Source of the DNA: Niebla homalea
Taxonomy: Eukaryota; Ascomycota; Lecanoromycetes; Lecanorales; Ramalinaceae
NCBI GenBank assembly: GCA_019925105.1
Contig: JAHGAU010000031.1
Location: 508,501-572,500 of the forward strand
DNA: 64,000 nucleotides
Direction: 5' to 3'
Shown: piece by piece, positions 9,344 to 21,617 of the stretch
Numbering within the stretch: position 1 is the stretch's first letter
Layout: every line of letters starts with the position of its first letter
Translations under genes and position numbers: made by a program
Notes under the pieces: model-generated
What the model saw: only the letters and a program-made list of their open reading frames with translations
What the model was told of the DNA's origin: nothing
Databases searched by the model: none

Positions 9344-11965
9344 GTGGATCGATATGGCCATATATCTCTCTAGTGGTCGACTTTTCTCCAAAATTGATCC
9401 TGAATCTCGCTGATCGCCCAAAGCCGTACGTACGTAGGGAGTATCAAGGTGAAATGGGCGAATGCATCTGAATTCGTTGCATTAGATCTGAGAAACTCCT
9501 AGAAAACACAATAACTGCAAAAGCCAGTGTTTTCTGTCTCATTGATGCACCCATCGAACTGCCTTAGTGTATAATGGGGTTTTGGCCCCTCACAGCCCCT
9601 GCTCCTGCGACCGCGTCGTTCTTATATATGACTGCCGCCAGAGATTCGTGTTCATTACGCACCATGCCATATAGTTTGCGCGCGAGCCTAAATGATGATG
9701 GCTGAAGTAAGCTATCATAAATTCACAAAGGGGTTTCCTCATCTAAGAATTGCGGACTCCCAAGCGGTGCTGGATACGATACGAAGCTACCGCAATATCG
9801 ATGGAGTCGTGAGAAACGTTTCTGAGATCTACACACCCTCAAAAGCTTTTCTGACGTGTGGTGAAATCTGGTTCACAGTGAGGCTGTATCAGCTCAAGGC
9901 CTCCGAGCTGACTATATCGAAAATTGTCTTTCGACATGAGCAGCGCAGTAAGATGCTCGTCATTGCTTGTTCTAGATCTTGAGCTACGAACCGGGCGATG
10001 AGCTCTCAAGTCCGATTGAAGCTACGTGCGAACAACTGGAATGACGGACGAGCAAGCCTTTGCCGCAGAGCACTTTCCAGATAGGAGTTTATGTCGAAGA
10101 ACAAGGTGGGCTGGCTCACAAGACAGGCTAGATCGAACCGAAGAAAGAAGTATGGCAGACAAAATGAGCATGCTTAGATGAAGGGTCTCTCAATCACCCC
10201 CACATTTCCCATGAAAGTCTTTGCATATACTGCCGTGGGATAGCAGTGACCCATTGATCTCAATATTCAATGTGATTGACGGGGAGAGCTGCGTTTAGCA
10301 AGCTGAGACAGATCGTGCACCAGGATATCCTGTCTCGGCTTGGAACATGATCATATGGGCTCCATAATTTATGATATCTCCATTCCTTGACTTCCGACAT
10401 CGAAGACTAGCTTCAAAGATTTTACTCGTGATCGAGTAACTCGAGGAGGCCATCAAGTGAACAATTCCACGCTAGATGCATCAAAGCATGCGGCTAAGAC
10501 CTGGGAAGTGCAGTGCATCGCTTCCACACGAGACTTTGGGGGTAAGAGGGAGCATGCCATGAGAGACAATATGGAGGTCTAGACTTGTGATGCTTCTCTC
10601 GATTAAGCCTTCCGGGATAGGCCCGCTGAGTGGCCGTGCTACCGCTCAAAGGGGGTTCTCACACGTTGTAAAACGCATCGGATGCGTCCCCCAAAGATAT
10701 CTAGATCGACATTACCGATTGTAGTGATGGATGCAAGTGCGGTACCATGGCAGTAAGGGTTAGCCCAGCCATTACTGAAGGCGGACTGGCTGGCCAGATC
10801 TCGAGTTCGTCATGTACTCCTCCGTGACAGCAGGAATAGCCTAGATATGCAAGCCATTAGTTGTATCGACTGACCCGGTCGAACTGATAGAATCGACTGG
10901 CGCGCGTTCGGCGAGAACAAATCTAGCCTAATCGAGAAAGGCAGCGCAACGCAAGCTGGAAATGCTTTAGGAATGCTCCGAAGGGTTTACTAAGTGGTGA
11001 CTGAAAGCCGATGTTTCAGGAGAACGCATTCGTTGCGAAGGTGGTAACGCAGAAGAATGCTTCAGCCGAGCGAGTCTGTCAAAGCAATTATGCAGAGAAA
11101 TAGCCAGGCAAGATTGTTAGCAAGCATGGTACACTTGTGTATGGATCACGTCTCTCAGATCCTCGGGGAAATACAGAACACTGATGTGCCCTGAGACCCA
11201 TCTCACCCTGCCACTCATTGATTAGATGAGATGATGTGGCGATCTGCAGATAAGATCTCCAGACGCACATAAACGTGGGGTAGACCTTTACATTGGGTGT
11301 ATTCTTGAAGGTCTAGACTCTTTCGATGCGAAGGCCACATGCGGGCGTTGCTGGCATGCTTGGTAATGGGTGGTGCGGAAATATCCTCACAGAATGAGAT
11401 GGCGCCCTTGGTAGCGCTTTGGGCGGACAATGCCAGCATCCGATCCAGCCTAATCATAAGGCTTGATCGGAGGCCGAAATTCTCAACATCTGCTGGATGT
11501 ATACAAAACTCCCGCAAGAGGGAAACCTAAGCAGGCGACTTGTATAGCTCTTCTTACTGCGTCGTTGCCGACTTAGACGACCCAGAGCATTTGACGGGCC
11601 CGAAGGGCGACGAATGAACAACCCCAGCTTGCAGGATAGCGATGCATCGGAGGTATTCCCGAGTACCTTCTGGACCGATCATCATGGATCCCCAGATCCC
11701 AAATCTGAGAAGGAGATACAGAACCATTGCCGATGTTGCTGTATAAGTATCAGTTCGTTTCCCGTTTGCGTTGATCCTCATTCAAGGTAATCTTCTCTCC
11801 CTCTCTCGTTCTATCCTTGATCTTTCTTTTCAATTAAAATTTGCTTATCTCAAAGCAGAGCAAGGCTCAGAGGCCTGCCGGCTAGATCTTCACAAAACAT
11901 TCCTGTCAAGTTACACCAGAGTCTAGCACTCGCGACCGACTATGGACATTATATAACGCTCCAAT
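9344..11965. other. Gene-poor stretch upstream of transporter pseudogene
   Basis: About 2.6 kb. The longest frames (9692-9982 plus, 11215-11517 minus) have no recognisable domain. I saw no terminal inverted repeats, transposase motifs or microsatellites. It may include the old promoter of the transporter; an AT-rich TTATATAA lies immediately before its ATG at 11949-11957. Confidence 0.5.
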
Positions 11966-13791
11966 GTGGTACACAAGCTAGAAAAGCGTGGCCTTCTCAT
12001 TGCAATCAACTGTATCGCCGCTCTGTCCATCTTCTTCTTTGATTATGATCGTGGTATGATGGGTGGTATCAACACTGCCCCCGATTACTATGAGAAGACG
12101 ATGGAGTTCGGTCACCCGGCCCCAGACGGAACACCTGTAGTCGACAATACCCTCAAACAGGGAGGCATCGTATCCATCTATTATCTCGGAACTCTCATCG
12201 GATGTCTGGCTGATGGCTCGGTTGGTGATCGCTATGGACGCATCAAGACCATCGGTCTGGGCGCTGCTTGGGTTGTCATTGGTGCCTCGCTTCAAACCTC
12301 AGCCATGAACGCTACCTGGATGATCCTGGTCAGTCAGATCAAATATGATTGAATCGAAATGCGCTCACTTTCGCCAGCTCGCCTGGTCAATGGCTTTGAT
12401 ACTGGTATGCTCAACGCTATCGTTCCTGTATGGGCTCCTGAAACTGCTGAGCATACCTTACGTGGACAATTCGTCGCCATTTAATTCACACTCAACATCT
12501 TTGGTGTGGTGGTGGCTTACTGGACTGAATACGGCTATGGCTTCTATCAGAAAGGGTTCATAGGCTTCACTTGGAGGTTTCCCATCGGTTTCCAGATCGC
12601 CCCCCTGCTGTTACTGTTCGCTCTTGTCTGGTTCTTGCCCGAATCCCCTCGTTGGCTCGTCAAAATGGGCCGTGATCGAGAGGCCCGCTATGTCCTCGGC
12701 CGTCTTCGTGGCGAGACCGGTGAAGACCACGGTAAGGCCGAAGCTGAATTTTAAGATATCCGCTGCCAGTCGCCAGTCTTACTTGCTATGCAATGCTCTT
12801 TGGTATCGGCTCGGGCAAGCTTCATACCGGTCGTCGCGTTCAGCTTGTCATCTGGCTTCAGATCATGCAAGAGTGGATTGGTATCACAGGTGTCACCATC
12901 TTTGCACCAACGATCTTCCGTACTGCAGGAATTGCCCACGCTGATGTTCAGTGGCTCTCTGGCTTGAACACCATCACCTACACTGTGAGTCCTTAATCGG
13001 TCCACTGATACTTGGACCTACACTGACAATTGCCTAGCTGGCGACACTCATCTGCGTCTTCACACTTGATCGCATTGGTCGCCGCTGGACCCTCTACTGG
13101 GTTTTCATGTTTCTCGCTGGTGGATTTGCTCGCCTTGGTCTAAACTACACAGCAGCTGGTGAAATTGCCACAGCCAAAGTATACAGCTCGGGGGCAGTGG
13201 CCATGATCTTCCTCTTCACCGCGACCTTTGGCGCCACATGGCTTACTGTGAGTTTCATCATTATCACCATCCTTCATCACCACTCTCGGGCCATGCTAAC
13301 TTATGATGAAGGTTCCTTGGCTATACCCTGCTGAGATATTCCTCTTGGAAGTTCGGGCTAAGGGTAACGCATGCGGTGTTGTTGGCTGGTCCCTCGGCAA
13401 TGGCTGGCTCACCCTCATGCTGCCGATCGTCTTCAAGGCGCTAGGCGAGAAGGCGTACTACACCTTCGGGATCGCGAACGTTATAACCCTACCCATGGTA
13501 TACTGTCTCTACCCTGAATCCAATCAGCGTACCCTGGAAGAAATGAATCTCCTCTGCGCCTCCGATCGCTGGTTCGTTTGGGATTGCGAGAAGGACTTCC
13601 GTCTCCTCAAGGAGCAGAACCCCGAGCTTGTTCAAGCAGCCGAGCGTGGCCACTCCGTTGTCGACCCAGAAACTGGCCTGCCAAAGAGAGCCTCAATGCG
13701 CGCTCCCCGAAACATGAGCTTGGACGCCATTGCCTACCATCATGACGACGTTGAGATCGAAAAGCAGGATTGTAAGCACGAGAAGTACTAG
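11966..13791 (+). pseudogene. MFS sugar transporter (quinate/hexose permease type), disrupted
   Basis: Clear remains of a twelve-helix sugar porter. Recognisable in order: an N-terminal helix and GMMGGIN; GDRYGRIKT after helix 2; VPVWAPETAEHT with ETAEH in place; PESPRWLVKMGR; QIMQEWIGITG in helix 7; DRIGRRWTLYW; PWLYPAEIFLLEVRAKGNA; and PESNQRTLEEM near the C-terminus. It cannot be read as one protein. An in-frame TAA at about 12482 replaces the glutamate expected before FTLNIFGVVVAYW. The frame changes near 12750-12795, where about 25 linker residues are also shortened. The first intron junction (12329-12377) is one base out of frame. Introns at 12985-13037 and 13248-13311 still look intact. 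The conserved GG before GDR has become DGSV. Recent inactivation is the best reading; sequencing error could explain one lesion but hardly all. Confidence 0.75.
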
Positions 13792-14598
13792 ATATTGAGA
13801 AGAGCTCACAAGCAAAACCAGTCGACAGGCGAGCAAGCAAAAGGATCTTGGGAAGGGTGAAAGAAGGAGATTAGGATTGCCAATGGATACAATACTGAAG
13901 GGAGAGCGGTGCAAGCATCAGACAGGCGTTGGTTATGGACTGGTCAGGGATCGTGCAGCAGAAGGCGCTGGTGGAGCATGTGAATTTTCCTCTGAGGATG
14001 TTCCAGAGCATATTTTGTAAATAGCATGATAAGGGCAAGAAAAAGGACAATTGAAGAGAAGTATTCTAGATCTTTGAGTCGTTTTCTCTATTTCCGGGGA
14101 TCCCATATCGCATCAGGCATCGTCCGCCCCTTCCTTCAATCGGGCCGATAGATTCTAGAGGAATGTCATCCACTTCCCGTCAGTATCTAAACATTGCCCA
14201 CGATCGAGGCAAGCCTCTGCAGGCAGGGTTTTCGAAACAGAACCGGATCCAAATTGCACAGACTGGCCAGTACACGACCTTGATGAATGCTCTCCTTATC
14301 AGCCTGCTATCGTCCTCGAAAGCTCAATCTGGTCCACTAAGAGGACCAGCCTTGCCACCGCTCCTCAGCTGTCAGGCGCTCTTGCGTTTCATGTCTTCGG
14401 TCTTCGGTTAAACTACGGCTAAAATAGTTCCAAAGAAGCGGAATAGTTCCGCCTGCACAAGCCCAATGAGAGCTCAACTTGCGTTCGAGATTCACTTTCC
14501 TTTCTGATATCCGCTCTCTCCTCTGCCGCATTGCTACCACCAGCCAAGGCAGTCGCGAGTCTTGCGTCCATGGCTTCCTTGTCAACTCTAACCTTAGC
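13792..14598. other. Intergenic: transporter 3' side and Dnt1-like 5' side
   Basis: About 800 bases with no domain-bearing frame. The upstream in-frame extension of the next gene (ATG at 14479) adds 40 residues of unconvincing sequence, so this stretch is treated as its leader and promoter. Confidence 0.55.
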
Positions 14599-17500
14599 AT
14601 GAAGCGCATTCGCCTCCAAATCCAAATTGTTCCATGGGACAAACCGAGTCCACCTCCTGTAGCAAACCAGCAAGCGCGTCAAGATGAGGTCAGACCTTGG
14701 ACCCAACCTGAAGATGCGGAGAACACACTTCAACAGCTCGTAGAAAACATCACTCAAAGATATGGGAGAATCTACGTTGGCAGAGGGTGAGCCAATGGCA
14801 CGGCGCAAGGTCGCACTTGCAGTGTGAAGTATGCTGACGGATGTGCCATTGGTAGAGCATTGAAGGTCAAAGAGCTTCAAGACTCATGGGGAAGCACCTT
14901 GGATCTCACCGACACAGTCGGAGACGTCTTCGATGACCGATCGTCGAGTGGCGACATCCTCACCTCTATCTGCAAAGTCATCAGATATCCCCCAAATCCT
15001 GCCGAGCTCCATAATCCAAATCGATTTGCTTCACTACTCCCTGAGTCGTCAGCACGACCACAAAAGCGTCCTCCTCCGCCTCTATTCAGTCATCCCCCGC
15101 GGCTACACCCCAGCATCGAAAACGCTGCTGAATCAGCCCGCCAGAGCGCTTTCGTTCAACCCAACAAGCGACGTAAGACAACGCGCGAAGCCAGTACTCG
15201 GGACTGCAATGCACAAGCTGTTCCCTTAAGTCAAGAGCGAATAGAAGAGGGTCACAGCCAGCGCTCAGAGCATCAAGTGCTTGACTCCCAAAATTCACCT
15301 ACGAGGAGTAAGAATATCTTTTGCTATTTTTCGCTACCACTAATCTTGATTTTAGATGGAAACTCCTACGGGACCCCAAACTCCTCGAAGAATCGCGATC
15401 AAGCGCCCAGCACTCAGAACAATTTCCATGTTGTACCAGATTCTCCTATCAATGGGCGCCGGTCGGCTTACCGTCATGACCGTGAGCGTACCAAGTCCGA
15501 GTCTCCTGAGCTGAGGGTTTCGGTTCATGATGTGGCTCCTTCACAGGAAGAGGTGAACCAAGCGAAAAAACCATCCAGGCTTGCAAGCCACCCTCCCAGT
15601 CATGAACGCCTTAACAATGATCCACAGCCTGTGGTCTCTTCACAGCCAAGTGAAATAGTAGAAGTCGATGAAGCTCGCTCGTTGCCTTGTCTTCGTCCAG
15701 AAGCGAATGCCCAAAAGACCCTTTCCCTTACACCGAATCTGTCTGGCACAAAAGCCAGCCTTCAAACGTCACCTAACATCCTGACAAACCCACCTGTCAC
15801 AGAAGCAATTGCTCGAACTTCACCTGGTCATATACCAGACCGACCTGTCCCAGGCTCAATTGCTCATGCTGAAGCGACTCATACTAGAAGGACAAAGGCA
15901 GATGTTTTCGATCCTATTGAGTCAGATTCCGAGGGATTCCAGGCTCGACAGCGCATGTTTCCTGCGAAGCGATTGAGGTTGAGTAAGACACCCGACAAGA
16001 CTACTACCATCCCAGGCAAGGGTCTTACTATGAGCGCTCCAAAGTCTCAGCTCAGACGCCCAAAGGCAAATGGATTTTTGCTGAGCACATCAAACAATAG
16101 CAAGCCCCAAGATTCAGGTATGGTTTTCGACCTTCTGTCACTGGCAGCCTCGGCTCTGGCCGAGTGGGTGAAGGATTGACTGACGAGCAAATCTTCAGAA
16201 TCGAATCATCACGGCGTGGGGGCCACGAGCCCACGCGCGACCATGACAGGGTATGAGAAAGGTATTGCTGTATATGTTCCATCACCCAAGTCGGTCAACG
16301 ATCGCGACAGAGCTCCGGAAGCTGTGCCTCTAAATCCGCAAGCGCGTTCGAGCCCTAGGTCGGTCGAAGCTGAAGTCAGTGCCGAGGTCCTGTCTCAACT
16401 GGCCGCTTCTGAGATCAATTTATCTGACAAGGAGGACCAGAGGGCGGATCAGTCGGAGCCTCCGCAGCCATCAAGCTCTAATTCTCAAGATAGCTCAGAG
16501 GATGCTAAGTCGCAATCGATTGATGCCACCAATCATCCTAATGAAGGTGATGAATTACCTCAATTATCTCCGAACGACGATGTTGCTGGATCAAGCGCTT
16601 CGAAAAGCTTGAATGTACAGGAGATCACCAACGCAGGGGCTGAAAGTCAAACCGCAGGTCAACCTTCAGGGGGTCCAACAAAATCTCTCATGGGACCTCC
16701 AGCGATACCGAATGCCTATGTAGAGCTATGGAAAAAGTCCAGTCCGGCTGAGAGAAACAATCACCCTCAGGAAATGGCAAGCCAGACGCTCTCCCAGGGT
16801 TCTCAACTGAACATGACGACGTTGGATGATTCCACAGCTCAAATACCGAAGATGACAAGTGCAAGCTATCCCAGCAAAAAGGCCTTGCAAGAAAAGCGGT
16901 TGACTGAACAGGCTGAGAAAATGATGGTAGCAGCTGATGGCGCCAGGCAGCTACAGCTGGACCAGGCCAGGCTACAACAAGGCGCCAACACGCCCAAGGC
17001 TAATGGCTGGACCGCCGTCAATAGAAACACTGCCCAGCAACGACCGATGACAAAGAGGCAAGAAGCCGATCAGAAGCGTAGAGAAACTCAAAGTGCGGCA
17101 GCAAAAAGATTTCGCGAGAAGAATCAATACGTGACGTCAAGCCCACATGAAGTAGCCTTAACGAACAGTCAAGGGATCCCATCTTCACAGTTATCTTCAA
17201 GTCGAAAGATTGAATCAGAAGGCTTATCGTCCTCTGCATCCAACGTTGACAGTATGTCAAGCTCCAAACGACGCACTCTTACTCCTTCTCATCCCCCGCC
17301 TACTTCATCCGATCCACGAAAGTACTCAAGTCCACTGAGCTCCAGGTCTGTTGCGAGTAACGGCCTCCCTTTGAAGAGCGCCCTCAAACAACCTGCCAGC
17401 AATTTAAGGCGATCTGTGTCACAAGTCGCGTTCAATGAGAAGGTGTCTGGACCGATGGCGGAAAGCAGAGCATCGAGTGGTGTATCTAGTAGCCCTTTGA

Positions 17501-18646
17501 TCCCCCAAATGCCCAAAGATCCTCCAGCTTCGACGTTGACTAAAGCCAAGCCAGCTGCAGTCCCTGCGAAGCCTGTGACTGAAACCCAAAGGAAGGGGAC
17601 CACGAAGCCTACAACAAAGCCTGCCACAAGGAAGGTTCAGTCCACGCTCAACGTCACTCGTGATAAGAAACAAAAAGGACGCCTAAGAAATCCCCCATTT
17701 ACCAAGGAATTGCTCCAACAAGACAAGTCTAGTAGTTCATCCTCAGACGACGACAGCTCAATCTCATCATTCCTTTCGGATGAGGTTGCTGACATCGGCA
17801 TCAGCAAGGCTGGTCCAAGCTCCAAGCAGAAACCAACGTCCATGAAGAACGTTCAACCTAGGAAAAAGCCACTGACGCAAACGGAGACGTCGAAGATCAA
17901 ACCATCTAGTGCCCTGCCTGAGGCATTCTCGTCATCCATTGATCCGGCCCTTCAAGCGCTAAAACCCTCGGCAAGCCAATCAAGTGTTATCACGTCTACC
18001 CATGGCTCTCAATCCAATCACGGCTCATCCAAGCACGCAGAGGAGCCGACGTCAGGTCAAATAGGAACCTCGGATAACAGCTCCGACTCCGAGTCCGATT
18101 CGGACGACGGACCTATTTTATCGAGGTGTGCCAAGCCTGCAAAGAATGGTGTTGGCAATCATCGGTCGTCTAAAGCCTCATCAGCATCCTCTGAAGACTC
18201 TGCACACTCCCACTCTGCAAATGTGGATCCTAATGATCAATTGCACCGTGAAACGCTGAAGTCACTATCGGCAGAGAAGACTAAGAAGTCTGGCAAGATC
18301 GGCGCGAATGGGATGTTGGCGAATGGAACACGAAATGCTAGTTACAAATATCCGAGCCTTAGCCAACTCAAGCGCGATGCTCAGGGGAAACCCTATCGAC
18401 CTCGGGTTGTTCCGCAAAAGGCACACAATCAGATACAGGAAAAGAATCCAGTAGTATCAGAAAGTGAGTCTGACGAAGATGACAGTGAGAGCAACTCAGA
18501 ATCTGGAAGCAACATTGCGGCTACGCATAAAAAGGAGTCTGGCTTTATGGCTGGGGCTAGGGGTCTTTGGAAACGTAAGCCTTAGTGGAGAATCTTGTCA
18601 GCGAGCACAATCACTGACAGCGGTCGTAGTCATGCAAACCAAGTAA
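14599..18646 (+). CDS. Dnt1-like nucleolar protein (Net1/Dnt1 family)
   Basis: A predicted 1275-residue, low-complexity, serine- and charge-rich protein with a Dnt1/Net1-like N-terminal ubiquitin-like region. In yeasts this family is a nucleolar scaffold that restrains the Cdc14 phosphatase or septation network and influences rDNA silencing. The start ATG is placed at MKRIRLQIQIVPWD, where the family domain begins; the domain continues through LQQLVENITQRYGRIY and then DGCAIGRALKVKELQD and TVGDVFDD. Proposed introns: 14787-14822 (36 nt, unusually short), 15308-15355, 16118-16198 and 18575-18629. The rest is disordered with basic patches (KRRKTTRE) and acidic serine runs (SDSESDSDDGP) suited to the nucleolus and phosphorylation. 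The last intron changes the C-terminus to WKLMQTK. The central and C-terminal frames are secure; the first junction is less so. Confidence 0.75.
14787..14822 (+). other. Putative 36-nt intron in the Dnt1-like gene
   Basis: A GTGAGC donor and TTGCAG acceptor enclose only 36 bases. Removal is required because the direct reading meets TGA at 14788, and removal joins two halves of the N-terminal domain in frame. There is no clear CTNAC branch site. Confidence 0.5.
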
Positions 18647-19114
18647 GCGACCAGCTTGAATTTCGAGCCACAGGAGGAGGGATTTTCGGTTTTTGTTGCG
18701 TCTGAGACCTCAATGTATCAATACGGATGCCAGAAGCCAGGTAGGATGAAAGCTTCGTTGGATGCAAGCACAAGGTTTGCTTCATCTTTTATTTCTTGAG
18801 AGACAGAAAGGAAAGCAAGCTAAGCGGCCATGACTGTGCCCTTATCAAGACACTTGTGAGCAGGGTCTTTGTAGATCGCTTTAAGTGCATTAGTATTGCG
18901 GCTCCTTCAAAGAAAGGCAAAATACTTGAAAGTGAAGTTGCACTATCTTTCGGGTTCAAGAGTATAGAAATTGCTGAATTGGCTATATCAGCCACACAGT
19001 GCAGTCTAAGAGGGTAGCTCAGGAGCTCGCTAGCAAGTCTTCCGTTAATCACCACCTTGACCATGCTCCCTGCGTGCTCTTGGTGTCCATGCGCGGTGAA
19101 AACCTCCCCTGCAG
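18647..19114. other. Intergenic: between Dnt1-like and 2EXR-like genes
   Basis: About 470 bases without a recognisable frame. The right end is an acceptor-like CCTGCAG (ending 19114), so an undetected first exon of the following gene, including its ATG, could lie here. Confidence 0.45.
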
Positions 19115-20028
19115 TGTTCCCTCACAAGACAGCAATCTGCCATTGACCAGTACTTCGACATTGATCAGAACTTCTCCAGATACCAGCAATTCCCGAGCGA
19201 CCAATGCTTACCCCAATTCCCCACGGATGAGCACTTCTCCGTGACTTACCAATACCCCATCACGGCGCACGAACCTGCAATTCAGCCATTTCCCTTCATG
19301 CGGCTTCCCGCGGAGCTGCGGCATATGGTGTACAAGGAAATCCTGGTCAAGGTATTCTTCACCCCCCATACATCTCCTGACGTTCCTTCAAAGAACACCT
19401 CGCTACCATCCACGTTCCTCTCGTCCCAAAAGCTAACCTAGCATAGCTAAAACCCATCATGTGTTTCCGAGGCCCACACCACCCAAATGCTGTTGACCGG
19501 AACGGCCGGCCAATCCCGCCAGAGGAGTCCCAACACCTTTGCTTCCTGCGCGTATCCAAGACAATCCACGCGGAATGCGGCTTGCTCTCCTACAGCCACA
19601 ATACCTTCCACGCCGACACGCTCCTGGGCCTCCTCCGCTTCATCAACCGCGGACCTCTCGGTGCCGCAACGCCGCGCCATCGCCCGCGTCATCGTAGCCT
19701 GGGGAGGGGCACCAGGCCCGCCCTGGGCGATGAAGGCGCTCCACACCTGCGATCGGCTTGCGGCACCTGGAGGTCCGGCTTCAGGGATGTGACGCCGTCG
19801 AGCCTGCGGCGCCGCGCCACTGGGCACCACATTCAGGGGATCCGGGATCTCCTGAAGCCTCCGGGGGCATCGTGGGGCTGGAGCTCGTCGAGGACGAGCA
19901 CGGGGCGGTTCCTGGAGGATTTCGCGGGGGGGGAGGAGTTGCTGGAGGTGGCGGAGGTGGTGAAGCAGCCGCGCACGCGGGCGTCGTTGGGGTTGCAGTA
20001 CGAGAAGGATTTTCCCGGGAGGGGTTGA
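19115..20028 (+). CDS. 2EXR-like (F-box-associated type) protein, 5' end unresolved, frame probably disrupted
   Basis: It resembles the ascomycete 2EXR family, expanded proteins of unknown function with an F-box-like start. Visible are PFPFMRLPAELRHMVYKEIL, an intron at 19352-19446, then LRVSKTIHAECGLLSYSHN and FHADTLLGLLRFINR. Coding quality continues upstream of the first in-frame Met to 19115, just after an acceptor-like site, so an initial exon is missing from this model. After FINR (about 19650) the family-like sequence moves to the second frame (QRRAIARVIVAWGG ... LHTCDRL). Near 19758 it moves to the third (RHLEVRLQG), and near 19860 it returns to the first (RFLEDFAGGEELLEVAEVVKQP, ending YEKDFPGRG). 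The original frame stays open throughout because the DNA is GC-rich. A decayed or frame-altered gene, or sequence errors, are the options. Confidence 0.5.
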
Positions 20029-20237
20029 AAGGCGGGTGGAGTGGGTGAAGGTGCGTTGTGCAGGGGAGGGAGATAATGTTTAGAAAGGTTTCGAAGTTTC
20101 ATATATCTGTTTTGCTCTGCATCGGAACGATCCTGCGCTGAATGATATTGCTTCTCAAACGTTTCTGCATTTGATCTATTTACAATGCTAATGGTTAAAG
20201 CATCCGTTAGCGCTGCTACACATCCTGTTGTAAACAT

Positions 20238-21374
20238 CTAGCCTCTCAAAGGCAGTACATGCTGCCTGAGCACCCCTTGCCTGCAAAGCGGACACTCCGG
20301 TTTCTCATGCACCCAATCGAGAATGCATGTCCAGCAGAAGACATGGCCGCAGGTCGTCACGCTCGGATCCTTCATGGGCTCCAGGCACAATGTGCATTTC
20401 CGCTGCTGCTTCGGCTGCAGCCATGCCAGGGCCGAGTCATCTGCCAGATCATAGCGGGCCCTCTCGGAGGCCAGCAGTGGCGTGTGCATGCTACGGGCTA
20501 TGCGTTGTTTGCTGTCCGCAGGACTGGCAGCTACATGGTCGTACGACGGTGACTGTTGATCTAACCCAACTTCCACGCCATCATCCATCAGAGCACTCGC
20601 CCCCTCCGTCGGCACGCTGGTCGTTATCGTGCTCTGCACATGCATGTACGCCTGCACCACCATCTGCAGTACCAACAGCACCCCCAGCACCTCGTACCCA
20701 GCCCTCTGCTCACTCGGCGGCACCCGTTTCGAGAAGACGTACCGCAACCCAAACACCCGCTTGCTGAGATGGTAGTACGACCCGGAGAAGTAGAACACCG
20801 CCAGCGTGAGCGCGTAGACGGGCGATGTCGAGGTGATGGTGTTGAGGTGCTGCAATACATATTCCCGTATCCTACCACGCTCCGTGCCTGCCTTGTCTGC
20901 TCCTCCCCCCTCTGCCGTTCCGGTCTCGAGTTTCAAGCGGATGCGGGAGCGCAGGCGCGGTAGTATCCGGCCCAACCCGTACGGCAGCAGCACCGCGCTG
21001 AGTATGTATCCCGTTCTTCTGCGCAGCGAGGGTAGTCGTGGTCCCGTGCCCGCGGTACCGGTCTCGATCTGGTAGATGTCGCAGTATTCCTCGCCCAACG
21101 TCCGGTTGCCGATCAGGGTTGTGAGGGATAGATAGAGCAGCTCGGTGACGGTGCGGAGGAGGGTCTCATGGTTGTGGACGAAGCGGGTGCCGTAGAGGCG
21201 GCGGAGGAGGTCGGTGAGTTGGGAGTGTAGGTCGGTCGTTATGGCGAGGTCTTTTTGGTTGGAGCGGATGATGGAGGGGGAGTCGGCGTAGGGGTAAGTG
21301 TAGGTATCCTGGGAAGCTGAGGGCGACGGGGGGGTATTGCTGGCCATGGATGAAGCCATGGGAAAAGCTTCCAA
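20238..21374 (-). CDS. pex10: PEX10, peroxisomal RING-finger ubiquitin ligase
   Basis: An intronless 378-residue protein matching Pex10, one of three RING peroxins (with Pex2 and Pex12) that form the peroxisomal membrane channel ubiquitinating and recycling the import receptor Pex5. The N-terminal Pex2/Pex12-type region contains LTDLLRRLYGTRFVHNHE and LLYLSLTTLIGNRTLGEEY, followed by hydrophobic helices including YVLQHLNTITSTSPVYALTL. The C-terminal RING is complete: CTLCLEPM, TTCGHVFCWTCI and CPLC provide the Cys/His ligands. Met1 at 21374 or Met6 at 21359 could start. The length is usual. It ends just short of the 2EXR-like gene, convergent with it, and its start is 243 bases from divergent erd1. 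Confidence 0.95.
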   Translation of the reverse strand: MEAFPMASSMASNTPPSPSASQDTYTYPYADSPSIIRSNQKDLAITTDLHSQLTDLLRRLYGTRFVHNHETLLRTVTELLYLSLTTLIGNRTLGEEYCDIYQIETGTAGTGPRLPSLRRRTGYILSAVLLPYGLGRILPRLRSRIRLKLETGTAEGGGADKAGTERGRIREYVLQHLNTITSTSPVYALTLAVFYFSGSYYHLSKRVFGLRYVFSKRVPPSEQRAGYEVLGVLLVLQMVVQAYMHVQSTITTSVPTEGASALMDDGVEVGLDQQSPSYDHVAASPADSKQRIARSMHTPLLASERARYDLADDSALAWLQPKQQRKCTLCLEPMKDPSVTTCGHVFCWTCILDWVHEKPECPLCRQGVLRQHVLPLRG

Positions 21375-21617
21375 TGCTCTATGCGGGTGTTCCGAGAGGC
21401 ATTTGCTCTCTGCAGCAGGGGGACGTTCTGATTTGTCTAAGACCGCAGGACGTTGCGACAGCTTCGGCAGGACGTTCCCCCTTGCCGAGTGGATGAAAGG
21501 AGAAAGCTGTTAAGTTAAGTGGCTTGTTCAGGCAAGAAGACGTTTCGCTGATATCGCCTCGTTGCTCCTTTCATCCATTGTATCGCGGAATTCTAGTAGC
21601 TCATAAGGCCATGCATC

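Noticed and set aside
9344..11965. Possible transposon remnant in the gene-poor stretch
   Set aside because: No transposase or reverse transcriptase motif, no terminal repeats and no target-site duplication could be seen by eye.
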